64,000 nucleotides of DNA from Oxyruncus cristatus (lineage: Eukaryota > Chordata > Aves > Passeriformes > Cotingidae), in contig VXAY01006172.1 of NCBI GenBank assembly GCA_013399855.1, forward strand, positions 741,780-805,779, written 5' to 3'. The position numbers and the translations under genes are program-made. The notes beneath the pieces were generated by a model that had not been told where the DNA came from, did not search any database, and worked only from the letters and a program-made list of their open reading frames with translations. Every line of letters begins with the position of its first letter. The stretch's first letter is position 1. Of this stretch, positions 1 through 13,439 are shown in pieces.

Positions 1-3000
1 ACCAGGACACGGTCACTCTGTCAATGCAATCATTGCATAACCTGGCTCCACTAGCACGTATTACCTCAGGTGGCTTTCAGGGTTCTTCCTGCTGTGAAAT
101 TAACTGTTGCTCACTTCTTCCATTTTAATTGCTGGTGTTAAATTGTCAGGTTCACTCTTCCATTTTAAAGGCAGCAGTGAAGGCATAGAAACCACTGATA
201 GCTGAACTCACTATTTATTCACTTTATAGAATTCAGGAGGGACATTCTGTGGTTTAATGGTCTGTGCTATAAAACAACATTTGAAAACCCAGGTACTATG
301 TTGATGGTGCAGGAGGTGGTCGAAAACCTCAACCTGTCTGCCACTAGAACTATGTCCCTAACCTTACGTGACTGTGTTCCCTAAGCTGGAAAACCTGTTA
401 GATTACACCCAGGACTTGAGATGAGCCCTTTTACTCTGTGAGGAGAGTTGCTGAGCACAGGTGAGAAAGGCAGGAGGATGCTCCCCTCTACATTATTCAG
501 CTCTTCTTATCTACCAGCTTGGCTGATACCAGGAACAGAGGAGAGGAGGGAAAATATCCTGCTTCTAACCTGAGCTGAAGGGTGCTGCTCCTAAGCAATG
601 CCACACAGCTAAGGTCTGAGTTCAACTACAGGCAAAACACCAGGGACCAGTAAGAGGCCAATGTGGTAAAAGCTTAACAGCTGTTTGCTTTCACAAATAG
701 CCTTCAACTTAGCAAAGAGTTGCAGCTAAAACAAAAAGTCAGAGAAATTACAACTTCAGCACTTCCCTGTGGAATATTTAATTTTCTTCATCTTGCAAGT
801 CTTGAAAGAGTATAGTTTCGTCTACATTTAATTAAACAAAAAAACCCAGTTACCTGACCTTAAGCAACAAAGCTGAAATTTTCAATTTTCAATTTTCATT
901 TCACTGCATGAGTGGGCTTGCACCTCCTCTCCTCATAGCTTATTAACATAATTCCGAAAAGTAGCATAGGAGAAAAGGTAGAGAAGGTGATACCCATACC
1001 CGGTCTTAGCTAGACTAAGCTATGGATATGCTATGATGTGATACAAGCTCATATTAAAATTTGGAAAGTACCACAAAGATTGCACTATAACTTATATAGT
1101 GTATGACCTAAGACTGAGTATCTAGAGAGACTGGGATGAATTAATAAAACATACATTCTTTTATTTTTTTTTTCCAATTACAAAAATGGAATGAGAAATT
1201 GTACATATATATTACACCTATGTATAATTTACTGTTCAGTCTTCGAACTTCAATTTATTTGACAGCCCGGAACAGTGATTTTAAATTCACCTATGCCTAA
1301 TTATTTGATATTCTCCCTTGACTATCTTAACCTTCTTCAAACAGAAGAGATTTATCTTTGGAGCATGTTGGGATTTGAACAGAACAAGCTAGATTCTGAC
1401 ATGACTCTTTTTAAGTATAATTAAAATGCAGGACTAAATCACACTTCCATACCTTTAAAAAAGCATTTTATTACATTAAATATTTAATCCAGGACAGTTA
1501 ATCCATATTCATCTTGCAGGACCATGCAGTGACTGTAAAATTGCAGGCCATTGATCCTTTCTTGAGCCCCTTGGAAGAGATAATAATAAACACATGGGCT
1601 CAGGCTGCCTTATGAAGTTCGGGCAAATAGTCCTTGAAGTTGAGCCATGTTTAAACAGCAGACCAGATCATCCAATACTGTTCTCTACTCCATCCAAGAG
1701 ATGCTGTTCCCTGGCGTGCTAACTATTTGGCGATTACTCGAGCGTGCTCGTCAGAAGGAATATCACTTGCTGTTTTGGATCATACCCATGCTGCACTGCA
1801 GGACAGAGATCTTGGCCACCTGAGCAAGGGACAGAGGTGCTCACTGAAAAGGGTAGCGGAAGTTGTCGAGCCTTTGCCTTAAACATCTCGCATTTTGAGA
1901 CTGAAGAAATGAGACAGATCCAAGGCAAAAAGATCCATTTGGGGTCCCAGGCTTTAATAGGCAGAAGCAGCACAAGAAAGTTTGTGAAGTTCTCCAGCAG
2001 AACCTCTGTTCTTGATTACTTCTTTAGGTCTTAATCTCAAATTCCCATTCATTACTTCTTCCCTTCCTACCCTTCTGCTTTCCCCTATCCATTCATTGTG
2101 TGTCATTTTCAGAGCAGGAAGCTCTGAAATTTGGCCTGAGCCATTTAAATTTCTACTGATTTTATATATGTATGTATGTATGTGTGTATAAATCGATGTG
2201 TAAAACTTGCCAGATATTTCATTTAAAAAGTGGCACAGTTTAAGGATTGGTGGTGTTGAAATCCTCATAAAAGGAAAGGTATTACAAGAGTAGTAAAAAG
2301 CATTTTGATTACAAGTATAATAAAAAATTATTCTTACAACACTGCCTTCACAAAAATGCTTGTATGTTTTGAGTAAAATTAATTACTTTGGGGTCAAATA
2401 GTTTTGATGAAAAGGTTAACCGTAATTTTTTTGTCTTGATGGCTTAAAATGAATATTTTTAGGCTTTTTTAAATTTACATTTGCTCAGTGAAATACCTGT
2501 TTCTTTCATATCAATGTTGCAGGGAATTCAGACGTTGTCTGGCATTTCTATCATGAAACAAATATTGGATGATTTTTAAATTCTTTTTTTTTTTTCTGCA
2601 ACTGTCGTGGATTGCTGCTTTGTAGAGAGAAAGTGAACGGAGGGGGCCAGGCACCAGCAGGTTTTCTGTGAGATGCTCTAATTTATGTCACTCCTTAGAG
2701 AAGATGGTGAAAGACATTTCCAGACTTTCACCCCCTGAGGCAGGGCCAGATTAGTTGGATTTTTATCATGAGTTCTCTAAAACACCAGCTGTTCAGGTCT
2801 GCAAATAAATAAAAAAAACAATTGCTTATGTGCACTCTTCAGCTTTTTGATGACAATCAAATTTTGTGAAAAGAGAAGTAAAACTTTTCACAAGACGGTC
2901 ACTGAAATCAAAAATGCTCTTAGGTCTACCACTAGCCAGTCGACTTCCTAACCAATTCACTTAAGCATGTGAAAAAATGTAATGAAAAGACAGACTCTTA

Positions 3001-6000
3001 GTGATGCTTAAGCAGTATTTCCTCAGCTCCAAGCAGCAGATTATCAGTTTTCTAAAGGAGACTCCCATGATTCCTTTTTTTTTTTTTTGACATTTTGACA
3101 GCATGTTAAAACCCCTTCAGCAACTCCTATGAATAAAAATTTAAAATTATTCCTATTTTTGAAGAGAAAGATATGAAATGAGAAATCATCAAATACATTT
3201 TATTTCTATAGAGAAATAAATCAAAAGTTCTATATGCATACAAAATTATTTTGCTCATCACCTTCTCAAAGAAGACAGTCTTTAATTAATCCTTTCTCTG
3301 AGAAAGATATAAAATCCTCATCTAATCCCCAGGCAGCAGTTCATATAGTCTTGAATTTTTTGCATGTTCTTAACCACAGAAAACATTATTTCCTCCTGAA
3401 GCAAATTGTGCTACAAAAGCTCTGAATGCTTGAAGTGTGGAGATGTTTTCCTTTTCCTTCATTTAATCTCTCACTGGCTTGATACATGTGGATGCATAAC
3501 AATACTTTTTTTTCTCTTCAAATTTTCTTTCTGTTCCAAAGAGAAAATCTAAGGAACACTTCATCAATTTTGATCTTTTTAAAAGTTCTGAAGACTTAGC
3601 TCTGGGCAGCAGGTACAACAAATGTCTCCCACACTGATTTCTGGCTTGTTTCTAATGACTTTAACAAATTAGGTATTGTATTTGCTATTTCATATATTCC
3701 GCCCACACCACTGTTACGCACTTGAAACTTTTCACGCTCCTGCTTCCTAGATGATACTTGTTATTTTATCCTGTATACCTTTTTTACAAGAACAATATTA
3801 CCTGCTCCAGAATTATGTTTGGACAAGGACTAGAAATTTCTCACCTAACTAAAGGAGATGTTGTTTTGTCTGTATAGACAGTAAATCATCTCTGCTTATT
3901 CATATAAGCATATAATCACTAATGTGAAAAAAGTTGATAGCTTACTCCCAAATGTAGTCAGCAAGCCAGAGCAACAGCCCACACGCTTGGGCACAAGCTG
4001 TGAGCTGGAAAGAGTTGAGCCCATTTATCTCCATGAAGATCTGGCGCTGCTGGTCCATAACTTACTGCAAATAGAGCAGTTGTCCCTGGCCAGCTCGTGA
4101 GGGTTGCCCGAGTGTAATGCAATCATGAGGATAATTATACCCATTCTGAAAACAACAGTCTATTTCACATTTCTCTGAGCATTTGTATGGTAATACTCAT
4201 GTTTACAATGGTAAGCAAAGAATCATTAGCATAAGATATCCACATCATTGTGTACACCTTATTGAAACATTGATGATCTAAGAGACACAATAGTCTATTA
4301 AAATGCGGGGACATAAAAATACTGGACTGATTAATTGCCTAGTTGCAATTTGCTGCCTGTTCGGTCACTAGGGGATGTCAACACTTACGTCAACTGTATT
4401 CACAACCTTAAATTGGTTGCTAAATTTTGCATTTTTCTTTGGACAGTCTTGTTTCTTTGAACTATCCTTTCTGCTTTCAAGCCAGCATGTGAGTCAGTCC
4501 TATTTCATTCCTTCTTCATTGGATTGGAACAGTAATCAAATGGTTTTATTTGTTCAGAACTGGAAATGATAGCAGTCCATTTCCACATTTTTACTGAAGA
4601 TACATTTCGTAATGTGATCAGAAACATCAATGCACTGCTAGAGAACTCCAGATAATATCCAAAGAAGTATGCCTGAAAAATATATTAGCAAAAGACTATG
4701 GCATTTTGGTAATGAAGTTTTGAATCACACCAGATTAATTTACGTCTGTATTCTAGTCTAAAAAGAGCTGGCCTGTAGGAGACTATTTTTTTGTATACAA
4801 AATATATTTTATATACATTTTATATATATTTTTTTGCTGATCTTTGATCTTTTTAAATTAATTTTCCAACACTAAAAGAAAGAGGAAAAAAAGTTGTTTT
4901 ATGACATACAAGATGGGATTTGTTGTTCCAGCCAACATATGTTATTAAACACTCTGTGCCAATATGCAGTGGTACAGATCAGCATGAACAAAGGTATAAA
5001 AACTTTATCCATGTGAGCTCTCTGATGAAGCTGAGGCAGTTTCGTTAGTGAGTATTTCTTCCTTTCTCTCTGGTCCCTCTTACTTGCTGCTGCCTTGCAG
5101 TCCAGTGAATTCAAAGTGCTGACACAAAGCTACTGGACTTTGAATAACTCATCCCTTTTGCTGCCTGAAAAAAAAATATATATTCAAAATCCTCCTTTGT
5201 GGAGATGACCTGGGACACAATTGCATATTATGGCCAATGTTATCTTATTCTTCTCCCTGCACATACCAGTTCTGACCTGGGACATATTTCACAGGGTTTT
5301 TTTCTGTTTGCACACAGGTTTTCCATGAGAGAGCAGTTTGTAAAAGTGTATCTTTTTCTGGAGATCCTAAAAAATTGAGCTTCAATAACTGAGGAAGTGA
5401 CACTGTTTGAACTGTTCTTCAGGTGCGGTAATGATAGCAGCACAGTACATTTATTTTACTCTACCTTAGACTTTTTAAAAAGTAAATTGGGTGTAACTTG
5501 TTCCCCTTCCATACATTGACTTTTTTTTGTTTCTCTGTGTGTGTATCCATGTGAAGGCAGCAGAAGCATGCCTGCTACTGCAAAGGACTTTTAGTCTAGC
5601 TCTGTGTAATTTCTTCAGCCTTTTTGTAAGTGGAATTAAGCCCAAGAGCAGTTGGAATTCAACTGTCTGCTTCTATATTTAATAAATAATAACCCTGCCA
5701 TGAAATTGTAATTGGCAATAAAAAGTCCTGCAATTCATCTACTGGCTTTCCACCTCCGTTGTAAATCTGTAATTCCACTCTGCTGCTCATCGCCACAAGA
5801 CAGAGTGTATTCATTACTTCAGGTACAACTTCTTCCACAGAAAGGAGAACTGGGATGCAGGCACTTAAAATTCTTTCTTCACACACTTTGTTTTATTCTC
5901 CTATCTCCCTGTGGACACAGAGTTCTTCTGTTTCTTGGACCTACATTGTGGTTTGTGCTCTTTTTTTGGCCAAGCTTTCGGTGTTGATGGATTAGAGTAA

Positions 6001-6846
6001 TTCATCTTATCATCCTCTTCTCTCACTGTAGCATCTGTAGGTATTATTTGATTGGAGTTTAAAGCTGGCAATATAGTCTTAGAGTATGTTCTTATTTATT
6101 GTCTTTTTGCCATGTTTTGAACTTCGATTCTGTGATTTTAAACTTTACCAAGATTTGTATTTTTTTGAAACCTTCTGCCCAATGGAAATTCATAGCGGAA
6201 GTTCAGTTTGCCTGTGAAATGAACAGCTCACTTATGGTGTGGCTTTACCTAGCCCTGCTTTGCAAAGGAGGCTCAGCACAGTTTTAGCTCAGTGCTGATT
6301 TAATTGGTTCAGATTTAGTGTGCAAGGACCACGGTGCTGCAAGGGCGCACCTTTCTTTAAACAGAGAGTTAGGTCCCTGTATATAGATGGTCTGTCAAAA
6401 ATTATAGTTGAACAGTCAGTTGGATACTCCAAGTGTTCTGTGTGCCCAGAGATAACTATGCAGACAGCAGCATCCAGGTGAATGAGGAATGACATTCAGA
6501 AGGGTCAGACTTGGAGTTTGTGTCACACTTTCAGAGGTTTCTTGGCCATGATCTAAATGGGAATGTAGAGAGGAGCAAGGAATTTAATATCTTCCCTGAA
6601 TTCCAAGCCTGTGTCTTAGCCATTGGATTATTCTTCATTCCCCACAGAGGAAGAACAGTTTATTGAATCTAGGAATCCTCTTCACTCTGATGGGAGAGCA
6701 ACTCCTAAATCAGTAGAGGCTGAAATGGAATTGACATCTTGTGTGCAATCACCAGAGGTAGTAGACAGGGAGGTAAGGAGTGGGAGGAGAGTATCTCCCA
6801 AAGCGGATATGATGTAATTAGCCATAAAGTATAGCTTCAGGTGGAC
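1..6846. other. Upstream non-coding sequence, no gene seen
   Basis: AT-rich sequence with short homopolymer runs, for example T runs near 2584 and 3077. The open frames here are all under about 105 codons, lack recognisable domains and overlap on both strands, as expected by chance. The only repeat I can name is the short TATG microsatellite near 2165. It lies upstream of the NPSR1 coding exons and may hold distal regulatory sequence, but I cannot point to a specific element. Confidence 0.6.
2165..2190. repeat. Short (TATG)n/(TG)n microsatellite
   Basis: A run of TA, TATG and TG units in tandem, seen directly. It is too short to matter beyond being a possible polymorphic marker. Confidence 0.7.
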
Positions 6847-6849
6847 TAA

Positions 6850-6948
6850 GAATTGGTATAGAATAGACTAGAATAGACTAGACTAGTTGGAAGAGACTTC
6901 CAGTTGGAAGGGACCTACAGTGATCATCTGGTCCAACAGCCTGTTAAG
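6850..6948 (-). mobile_element. CR1 LINE 3'-end fragment
   Basis: The stretch begins with degenerate repeats of an AGAATAGACT-type unit, followed by the phrases TTGGAAGGGACCTACAGTGA and TCATCTGGTCCAACAGCC. These match the 3' UTR of avian CR1 elements read on the minus strand, where the terminal repeats mark the 3' end. Only about 100 bp is recognisable, so this is a 5'-truncated copy with no coding sequence left. The subfamily cannot be set by eye. Confidence 0.8.
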
Positions 6949-9900
6949 TTGGTTTTAGTTTTTCATTTTTCAATATGAAAACTGAACTGAAAAGGATTCC
7001 TATTTATATATGTAAAAGGCATTATGTGTCAGTAGTAGCTGCTTAAAATACTGCAAGAAGTTTGGCTTGTGGGAACCTTGAAGCCAGTTTTCTTCCAATG
7101 GCCTTCCTGTACTATGTGAAGCAGAGCTCTGGCACTGGTGAGGCTCTGGCTCGGAGCTCAGTAGACTGTACAACGAGCTACCAATGCCAGCTGTAGACAA
7201 AATGGGGACTAGTACCTGTGTCTGCACAGCCTCTTTGCCCCCTTTCTCAGTGTAGTTAACTGGGACCTTAAGCAGAGGGAGGAGCAGGACAGGGCAAGCA
7301 TATGGCTGGTGTTTTGTTCCCTGCAGTTTCCTTGTTAATAAGCATATGGTCTGCCGGGGGTGCAGGCAGGCAGGCTGGCTGCGTGCCTGCGGGGTGTGCT
7401 GGGAGCTGGCCAGGGCTTACCTGAAGCCACCTTTCCCTTTTGGCAGCTTAGCTTTATTTCTGTGCTCTTTTCCCACTCCCGCTGCAGCGCTTTGAGAAGG
7501 GCAGACGGTGCCTTGGCAATCAGAAGCGAAAGATTTTGAAGGAAAAATCTTTCTGGTGGTGATGTGAGCTGTGAATTTATCCTACCTACTTACTGGCATC
7601 TGTACGCATAACTACATGCATAACAACCTGATGGATGCTGTACATTTTGGCCACCTGCTCAGCTCCTTAAAAGCTAGAGTATTCCAAGCCACTATGTTGA
7701 CTGCCTCAATATTATATTGGAATGCACATTTATCAGTCATCTGTTTCAGTTCATGGTGCTTGGCTCTTTTTTTGTGGAAGCTACGTGCAATTCCAGTCAC
7801 AGAACAGGAAGCAATCCTGCTCTGCAACACAATGAATGAATGGAGAATCAGGTCCTTGCAAAATATATGATTTTCTTGATATTGAGAGGAACAGAGCAAA
7901 GGGATTTGAAATCTGAGGGTGTCTGATGGTTCCACTATCACAATATTCATATTTAATGGCATTCCTCTACATATTTTCTTCATCTCCTTGCTTCTTTTCA
8001 AAGATAATTCCTTAAGGATTGCTTACTCTTCTGCAAAAGTTTCTTAGCAAAAACAGAGAAATGGCTGTGTATCCCTTTTGTAAAATCAACCAATCCAGAT
8101 AAGACTACAAGGGGTAATAGAGATGGGGAAAAATCTCCTTTTAAAATTTAAGTTATATATAGAAGAGAAATTATATGCTCATATTTTATCATTTATTATA
8201 AAAATGTTCCTTGATTTCTACAACTCCAATACTTCACTATGGGTAAAATCTAGACTTTTACAAAAGATCTGATTCAAAGCTTAAATTAAGAGGAAAATTC
8301 CACTTGCTGTCATTTTGGGGATCTCATTCAAAGCTAGATAGACATTTGACAGGTCAGAGATCAGCCTGGAGCCCAGCAGAGAGCAGTTATCTCATTCTCT
8401 GATACTACCAATATTTTAAAATTATGTTTGTTCAGATCCTGGATGAAAATCAAACACAATTTTCTCCATAAAAGAAAAAGGCTCTTCAGCTCTGCGTGCT
8501 AGTTTCTCTGACTCCAGAACCCAGAAATTCAAGGATGCAGTGGATGCTGTGTGCTGTTGGCCCCTGTGGCCCAAGGTGATACATGCAGCACAAATGGGAT
8601 GGAGTCACAACCCCAGGGGCTCTGCAGAGTTGTAGCTGAAATTCACACACTCACCAAGGGCAGCCTGGGAATGGCTAAGATTGGCAGTGCTGTCATGCTG
8701 CTGTCAGACTTCTAAGCAGCATGTCTTGGTCCTGCCCTACGGATATAGATCCTGAAATAAAATGCTTGGGATTGAATTTGAAACCAGCTTCTGAAGTCTC
8801 GCTTTGCCTCCCGAATCTTCAAATCCGAAGTTACAGCCACCTTGTTCTGGAAGGTGGAGAATGGGTGCTAGGGGTTTCCGTCAAGAAAACCTAGTAATTG
8901 TATATTTAGCTTATAAAAGATCATTGCTACTTCAAGTCTTTGAAGATTTAGAAACTTGATGTCATTTCCACATGGAGGGGCTGAAAAAATTGTATAAATG
9001 TGTGTGCAAATGTGTTGGGGAAATAGTTACATCCTAAGTGGGGCATATATGGAGCCCTTTTCTTCACACACAGCAGTGACCTCCAAGAGTCCAGAAACAA
9101 GTTTCTCCCTTCTCAGCCACAGCCCAGGATCTGGGACCACATGCAGGCTTGGTTGTTGCTTTGAGGGCAACAGTCCAGCCTGTTTGGGTATTGCCTACCC
9201 ATGCTGCATGGAACTGCACCCCTCTGGAAGCACAATGCCAGAGGAAACCAATGTACCCGCTAAGCATCTTGTAAATTAAAGGAAAATGAGCTTACATGAG
9301 ACAACAAGAGTTGTTATGTCATTAATGTGTCATTTCTGCTCTCCTGTGCAGTGGGAACGAGGGAACAGCTCTACAGTCATCCTACACTGCCTGAGTCAGC
9401 AGCTGAGCCCGACTGCATTATCCCATATGCTCAGCTTTGGGGAGAAGAGCTGTGCATTGGTAAGAGCAAACTAACCAGACTAACCTCCCTCTTCCAAAGC
9501 TGGCACATGAGGATTTGGATAAGCATGTTTTTTTACTGAAAAGCAATTAACTTGCTAATCTTTTAGAAGCAAAAAATATCTTACTCTCTTTCTTCCTGCA
9601 GTCTGATAGCATTATTTGTTCTTTGCATTTAATATGATTATGACCAACTACTCCAGATGCATGAAGCTCCAAAGAGGAGAAAACTGAATATTTTTTTCAA
9701 ATTACTCCCAATGCTGCCTAAATGTAGAAGAGAAATGTACTATAAAGTCTTGGTAAAAAATAATATATACTTGAGCAGAAGTTTTTTCTGCCCATTTCAG
9801 ATGTGCCTAATCTTTTAAACCATTAGACCCATCAGAACATTTAGATTGGCTTACTTTGGCAAGTTATCAACTTCATGCTCAACGAATACTACCACACGAG

Positions 9901-10257
9901 AGTTTCTGTCACTGAAGACAAAGGGGGGAAATGCATAGCACAGGAGGAACCATATATTCCTGCATCGTTCCTCCTCCTACTGCTGCTAAATTTTGGAATG
10001 TAATATCCACCATTGCTGCGACATCTACTCTGCCTGCCATAGAGCGTTCCCACTGTGGTGTGCAAAATGACCCATCTCCGCCTATTGTGTTTCACAGCTG
10101 TTGTGCAGGAAAGACCAGACTCCCTGCATGAGGACTTTCTGGCTCAAACAAGCAAAATCATTAATTTTTGCCCGGTCTTTAAAAACTTTGATTCATTGCT
10201 CCTCTCTTTTTTCTTTTCTCCTTTCCAGAGTTACCTACCTTCACCTGTCGCATCGCG
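6949..10257. other. Upstream non-coding sequence, nothing specific
   Basis: Mixed sequence with a modestly GC-rich, C/G-repeat patch around 7350-7420 (CAGGCAGGCAGGCTGGCTGCGTGC). The 129-codon minus-strand and 99-codon plus-strand frames near 7571-8001 overlap each other and have no recognisable protein family. I see no RNA gene and no identifiable mobile element here. Confidence 0.55.
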
Positions 10258-10382
10258 TCACAGGATCACAGAATCTTCTGAGTTGGATGAGACCCAGAAG
10301 GATTATTAAGTCCAGCTCTTAAGTAAATGGCTCACACAGGGGTGTTATTAGCTCCAGGCTCTAACCAACCGAGCTAGTCTAT
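10258..10382 (-). mobile_element. TguSINE1-like SINE, tRNA-Ile head and CR1 tail
   Basis: Read on the minus strand, the element starts near 10382 with a head that follows the 5' half of tRNA-Ile: an A-box-like TAGCTCGGTTGG, then TTAGAGC and the anticodon-loop segment GCTAATAAC. It then jumps to a degraded acceptor-stem 3' end (TGTGTGAGCCA) and continues through CTTAAGAGCTGGACTT into a CR1-type tail ending in CAGAAGATTCTGTGATCCTG. A tRNA-Ile head joined to a CR1 tail is the known design of TguSINE1, which is mobilised by CR1 machinery in passerines. About 17-18 bp holding the T-arm and B box is missing at the junction near 10338-10342. The family name is from memory of the architecture, not from a database match. 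Confidence 0.78.
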
Positions 10383-12437
10383 CAATCTCCTGATTTTACT
10401 TTCTGCAGTTGTACGTGGTTTCCTCTTGCGAGTCAGGAACTCCATGCCACTATGGGGAGATACAACATAGGCATAGCAGGTTTCCCTTCATGTGTCTCCA
10501 CATTGGTCTTGCTGCACACAGCAGCCAAGGCAACTTCACCTTTCACTGGAACTGTTTATGCTCTTAGGCTTTCTGTTCCTTTGGTTCAAAGCTTTATTAA
10601 GAAGCTTAAATTTGAATAGCTTCTAAGATAAAGGGAATGACAAACGAAGAGGACTCTAAAGCAAGTTCTGCCTATTCTTCTTCCAAATAATCCATTCTTT
10701 TTGCTTTGAGATAATTTTCAATATCTTTGTTATTTATGAAACATGCTGTGGTGCAGTACAACAGTGTGACTTAATAAAGAAGCCATTCAAAATGTTAAGA
10801 AAGAAGAATATTTTATCATATATTAGGTAAAAAATTGTCCCACAATAATACTTTGAGAGCATTTTATATTAAAGCACAGAGAAGACTCAATTTCTCTCTC
10901 TGCAAAAAAGTCCCTTGAACCACTGAAAGTTCTCAAAAACGTTTCAAGGCCCTGACTAAGGAAAACAACAAAGTTGGTTAGAGGAATCGGTCAGCTATTC
11001 CTCCATCACAGAGGAATTGCTAGGATTTGATCTTATCTTTTATAAGATTTTGAGATTGAATCATAGAAGTATTTTATTTCAGCCTTCATTTCAGAGTTTG
11101 TTTATTCGCAGCACGGGGATTGGGGTGGGGATCTAACAATCAACACCAAATTTCAGAGAGATGGCATGACTTTGTAGAGGTTTTAAAACAAAGTGTTGTG
11201 TTCTGGAGAATTACCTTAATTCTAGATGTGGTACCATAGACAGACTGTGGCTTCAAAATCTATGGCTAAACAGCATTTCAGCAAGACCAGGCGTCAACAA
11301 ACCACGGCAGTGACAGTGACTGAGAAGTACTCAAGGGCAGAAAAGCTAATAGTGATGGAAAACCTGAATCAGCCCTGTGTAGACTGGAGAGTACTGGAGC
11401 AGGGCCCGGTATAGACTTTTGCAGCACCATAACCACTACTCAGATCAAGTAGCTGGCAAAGCCACAAGTGAAGTCACTCTTGGTTTATCCCAAGAGCTGC
11501 ACACGATCTGGCGTGTGATGTAGTTACTGAAAAGCCTCTTAGTGCCGATAACAAGCTTGAGCTTAAAAGCCCTGTAGGAATGAGAGCACAAAACCCCACC
11601 AAACCCAAAAGTTAAGTGTAATAAATTTTAACTGTAGCAAAGAGAAATCTGTAAATATAAGAAAGCAAGGTTAGAAGAAGAAAGAAGAGGGGGAAAAAAA
11701 AGGGGACTATGTTTTCAAGAAGCTTGGACGCTACCTAAATAATTCTTATTAGAGTTTCAAAATCAACCTGTACAATCAGTCAGAAAAACCTTCAAAAATA
11801 TGTCTCCCTCTCTTTTTTATGATATATAAATGAGCACTTCCCCTGTGGATTTAAGTAAAACGTGGTGGTTCTATAACATTTCTTTTTATCTGATCACATT
11901 CCAACCTATGAATCATTCACTGTTGTTAAATATTGACCACTGGTGCATATGTGTCAGCGCTGATCCCTTCTCATCGTGACTGGTGCTGATTACCTGTATT
12001 GGTCTAGACTGATTCTCTCCTCTGAACTACTCCAGCATCTTCTGGAGAGGTCTGAATATTGCTCAGACACTCAAAGGTTTCTCCAGTCCCTAGAACAAAC
12101 AGCCTGGTCCAAAGCCCCAGGTCTAGACATGTCCCAACTTGGGAGGGTTCAGATTCAAAACTTAGACCTGAATTTCACTTCTTGTGCCCCCACGCCCTGC
12201 TGTTACTGTCCCTGGGAGCCGGAGGGCCCTTTTTTAGTGACCCGTCTCTTGCTGCTTATGTAGGTGGGGCACAGTCCCACCTGGATCAGGAGCATGGATG
12301 CTATGTGGAGAGCCCTGCTCCAGCAGCTGGAGAGAGGGTCTGCTGCGCTGGCGAGAGAGAGGAGTTTAAAGACTCCTGATCTCACCTGTGGCCATCTTTG
12401 CTTACATAAGCACAGGACGGGGTTTTGCCATGAGCAG
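10383..12437. other. Upstream sequence ending at a strong splice donor
   Basis: No protein gene is recognisable. The last 250 bp (about 12160-12437) is more GC-rich than its surroundings. It ends in GAGCAG followed by GTAAGAG at 12438, a near-perfect vertebrate splice donor. This could be the end of a 5' non-coding exon of NPSR1, described separately. I see no clear TATA box or CpG island that would fix a transcription start. Confidence 0.45.
12200..12437 (+). other. NPSR1: Possible 5' non-coding exon of NPSR1
   Basis: Inference from splice signals only. The donor CAG|GTAAGAG lies at 12437/12438. About 860 bp downstream is a good acceptor, a T-rich tract followed by ATCACTCAG ending at 13299. 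The left edge is arbitrary because no transcription start can be read. If joined this way, an ATG at 12430 would open a 7-codon upstream reading frame ending in TGA just inside the next exon. The coding exon could equally be the first exon with its own promoter. Confidence 0.3.
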
Positions 12438-13299
12438 GTAAGAGGAAATTGTGTTGGTGGCCAGTGGCTGTGAAATGCATCACCTTCTGCTTAGGATTGC
12501 ATTGTCATTGAGGCAGAGAATCTTCATGAAGGTGAACAAGTTCTGGATTTACAAGTGGCTTTGCGCTTCGGTCAGGGAAGGTGTGCATACTCTCATCTGC
12601 CATCTTGGTGTAAACCTGGGGTAACATCACTAGAGATGGGTAAAAACATCTAAATAAACAGAGGGTCGGTGAGATCAGAGCCCAGAAAATCCGTGAGTAG
12701 AAAGATAACTGATTACCTTGTTCTGAAGAGTCCTTGAGCCTCCAGATACTAGCAGCCTGGAGGAGCCATGCCTTGCCAGACAGGCTCTCCATATGGCAAA
12801 GAAAACACTGCCTTTCCTCGGTATGCAGCACACTTAAGCTCTTTGCAAAGGTGAGTGAGAGGCCTATTTATGAAGTCAGGGAGACATTGACATGGAAGTT
12901 GTGATAGCTTAAGCCTACAAACTTAATAGGGTTTTGCTAATACAGGAGTGTGTGTTGGTGCTTGTTTATGGATATGCTATAATACTGCAGGTAATCAAAA
13001 TCACAGCGAGTTGAGCCAGGGTAAGTAAGCAAGTCTGCTGAGTGGAATACCCGAGCTCCTGGGCTTAATACAGGGAGGAGGTCCACACTTTTACAGGTGT
13101 GCCTGACTCCAGAGCTAACTACCTGGTGCGCAAGGCAATCCAGAGTCAACAAAGCACATGGCTGGGACCGTGTATGCTGGCTTTTGTACTGGCTGCTGCT
13201 GCTTCAGAGAGCGTGTGGATAGCTGTCGTCAGAGTTGTACCAAAGGAAAGCTCAAAGGGATGATGCCAGCTTGGCTTTGTTTTTTTTTCTATCACTCAG

Positions 13300-13439
13300 C
13301 TGCACTGAAGCCTGACGCCTCTGGTAGCCAGTAGTGGAGCAGTGAGAAGCTGGTTTTGTGCTGCGCTTTCACGGGAGAAGCCTGGCTGCATTAACTCTTA
13401 CTAAAACAAGCACCTAGACAACTTGAACAAAATCCAGTG
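13300..13439 (+). other. NPSR1: Probable 5' UTR directly before the NPSR1 start codon
   Basis: This 140-bp stretch follows a candidate splice acceptor (T-rich tract, then CACTCAG ending at 13299) and runs to the ATG at 13440. It contains no ATG on the plus strand. An in-frame TAA at 13392-13394 lies 48 bp before the start codon. Those two facts support reading it as an untranslated leader and fix 13440 as the first usable start. If the acceptor is not used, the UTR may extend further upstream. Confidence 0.5.
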
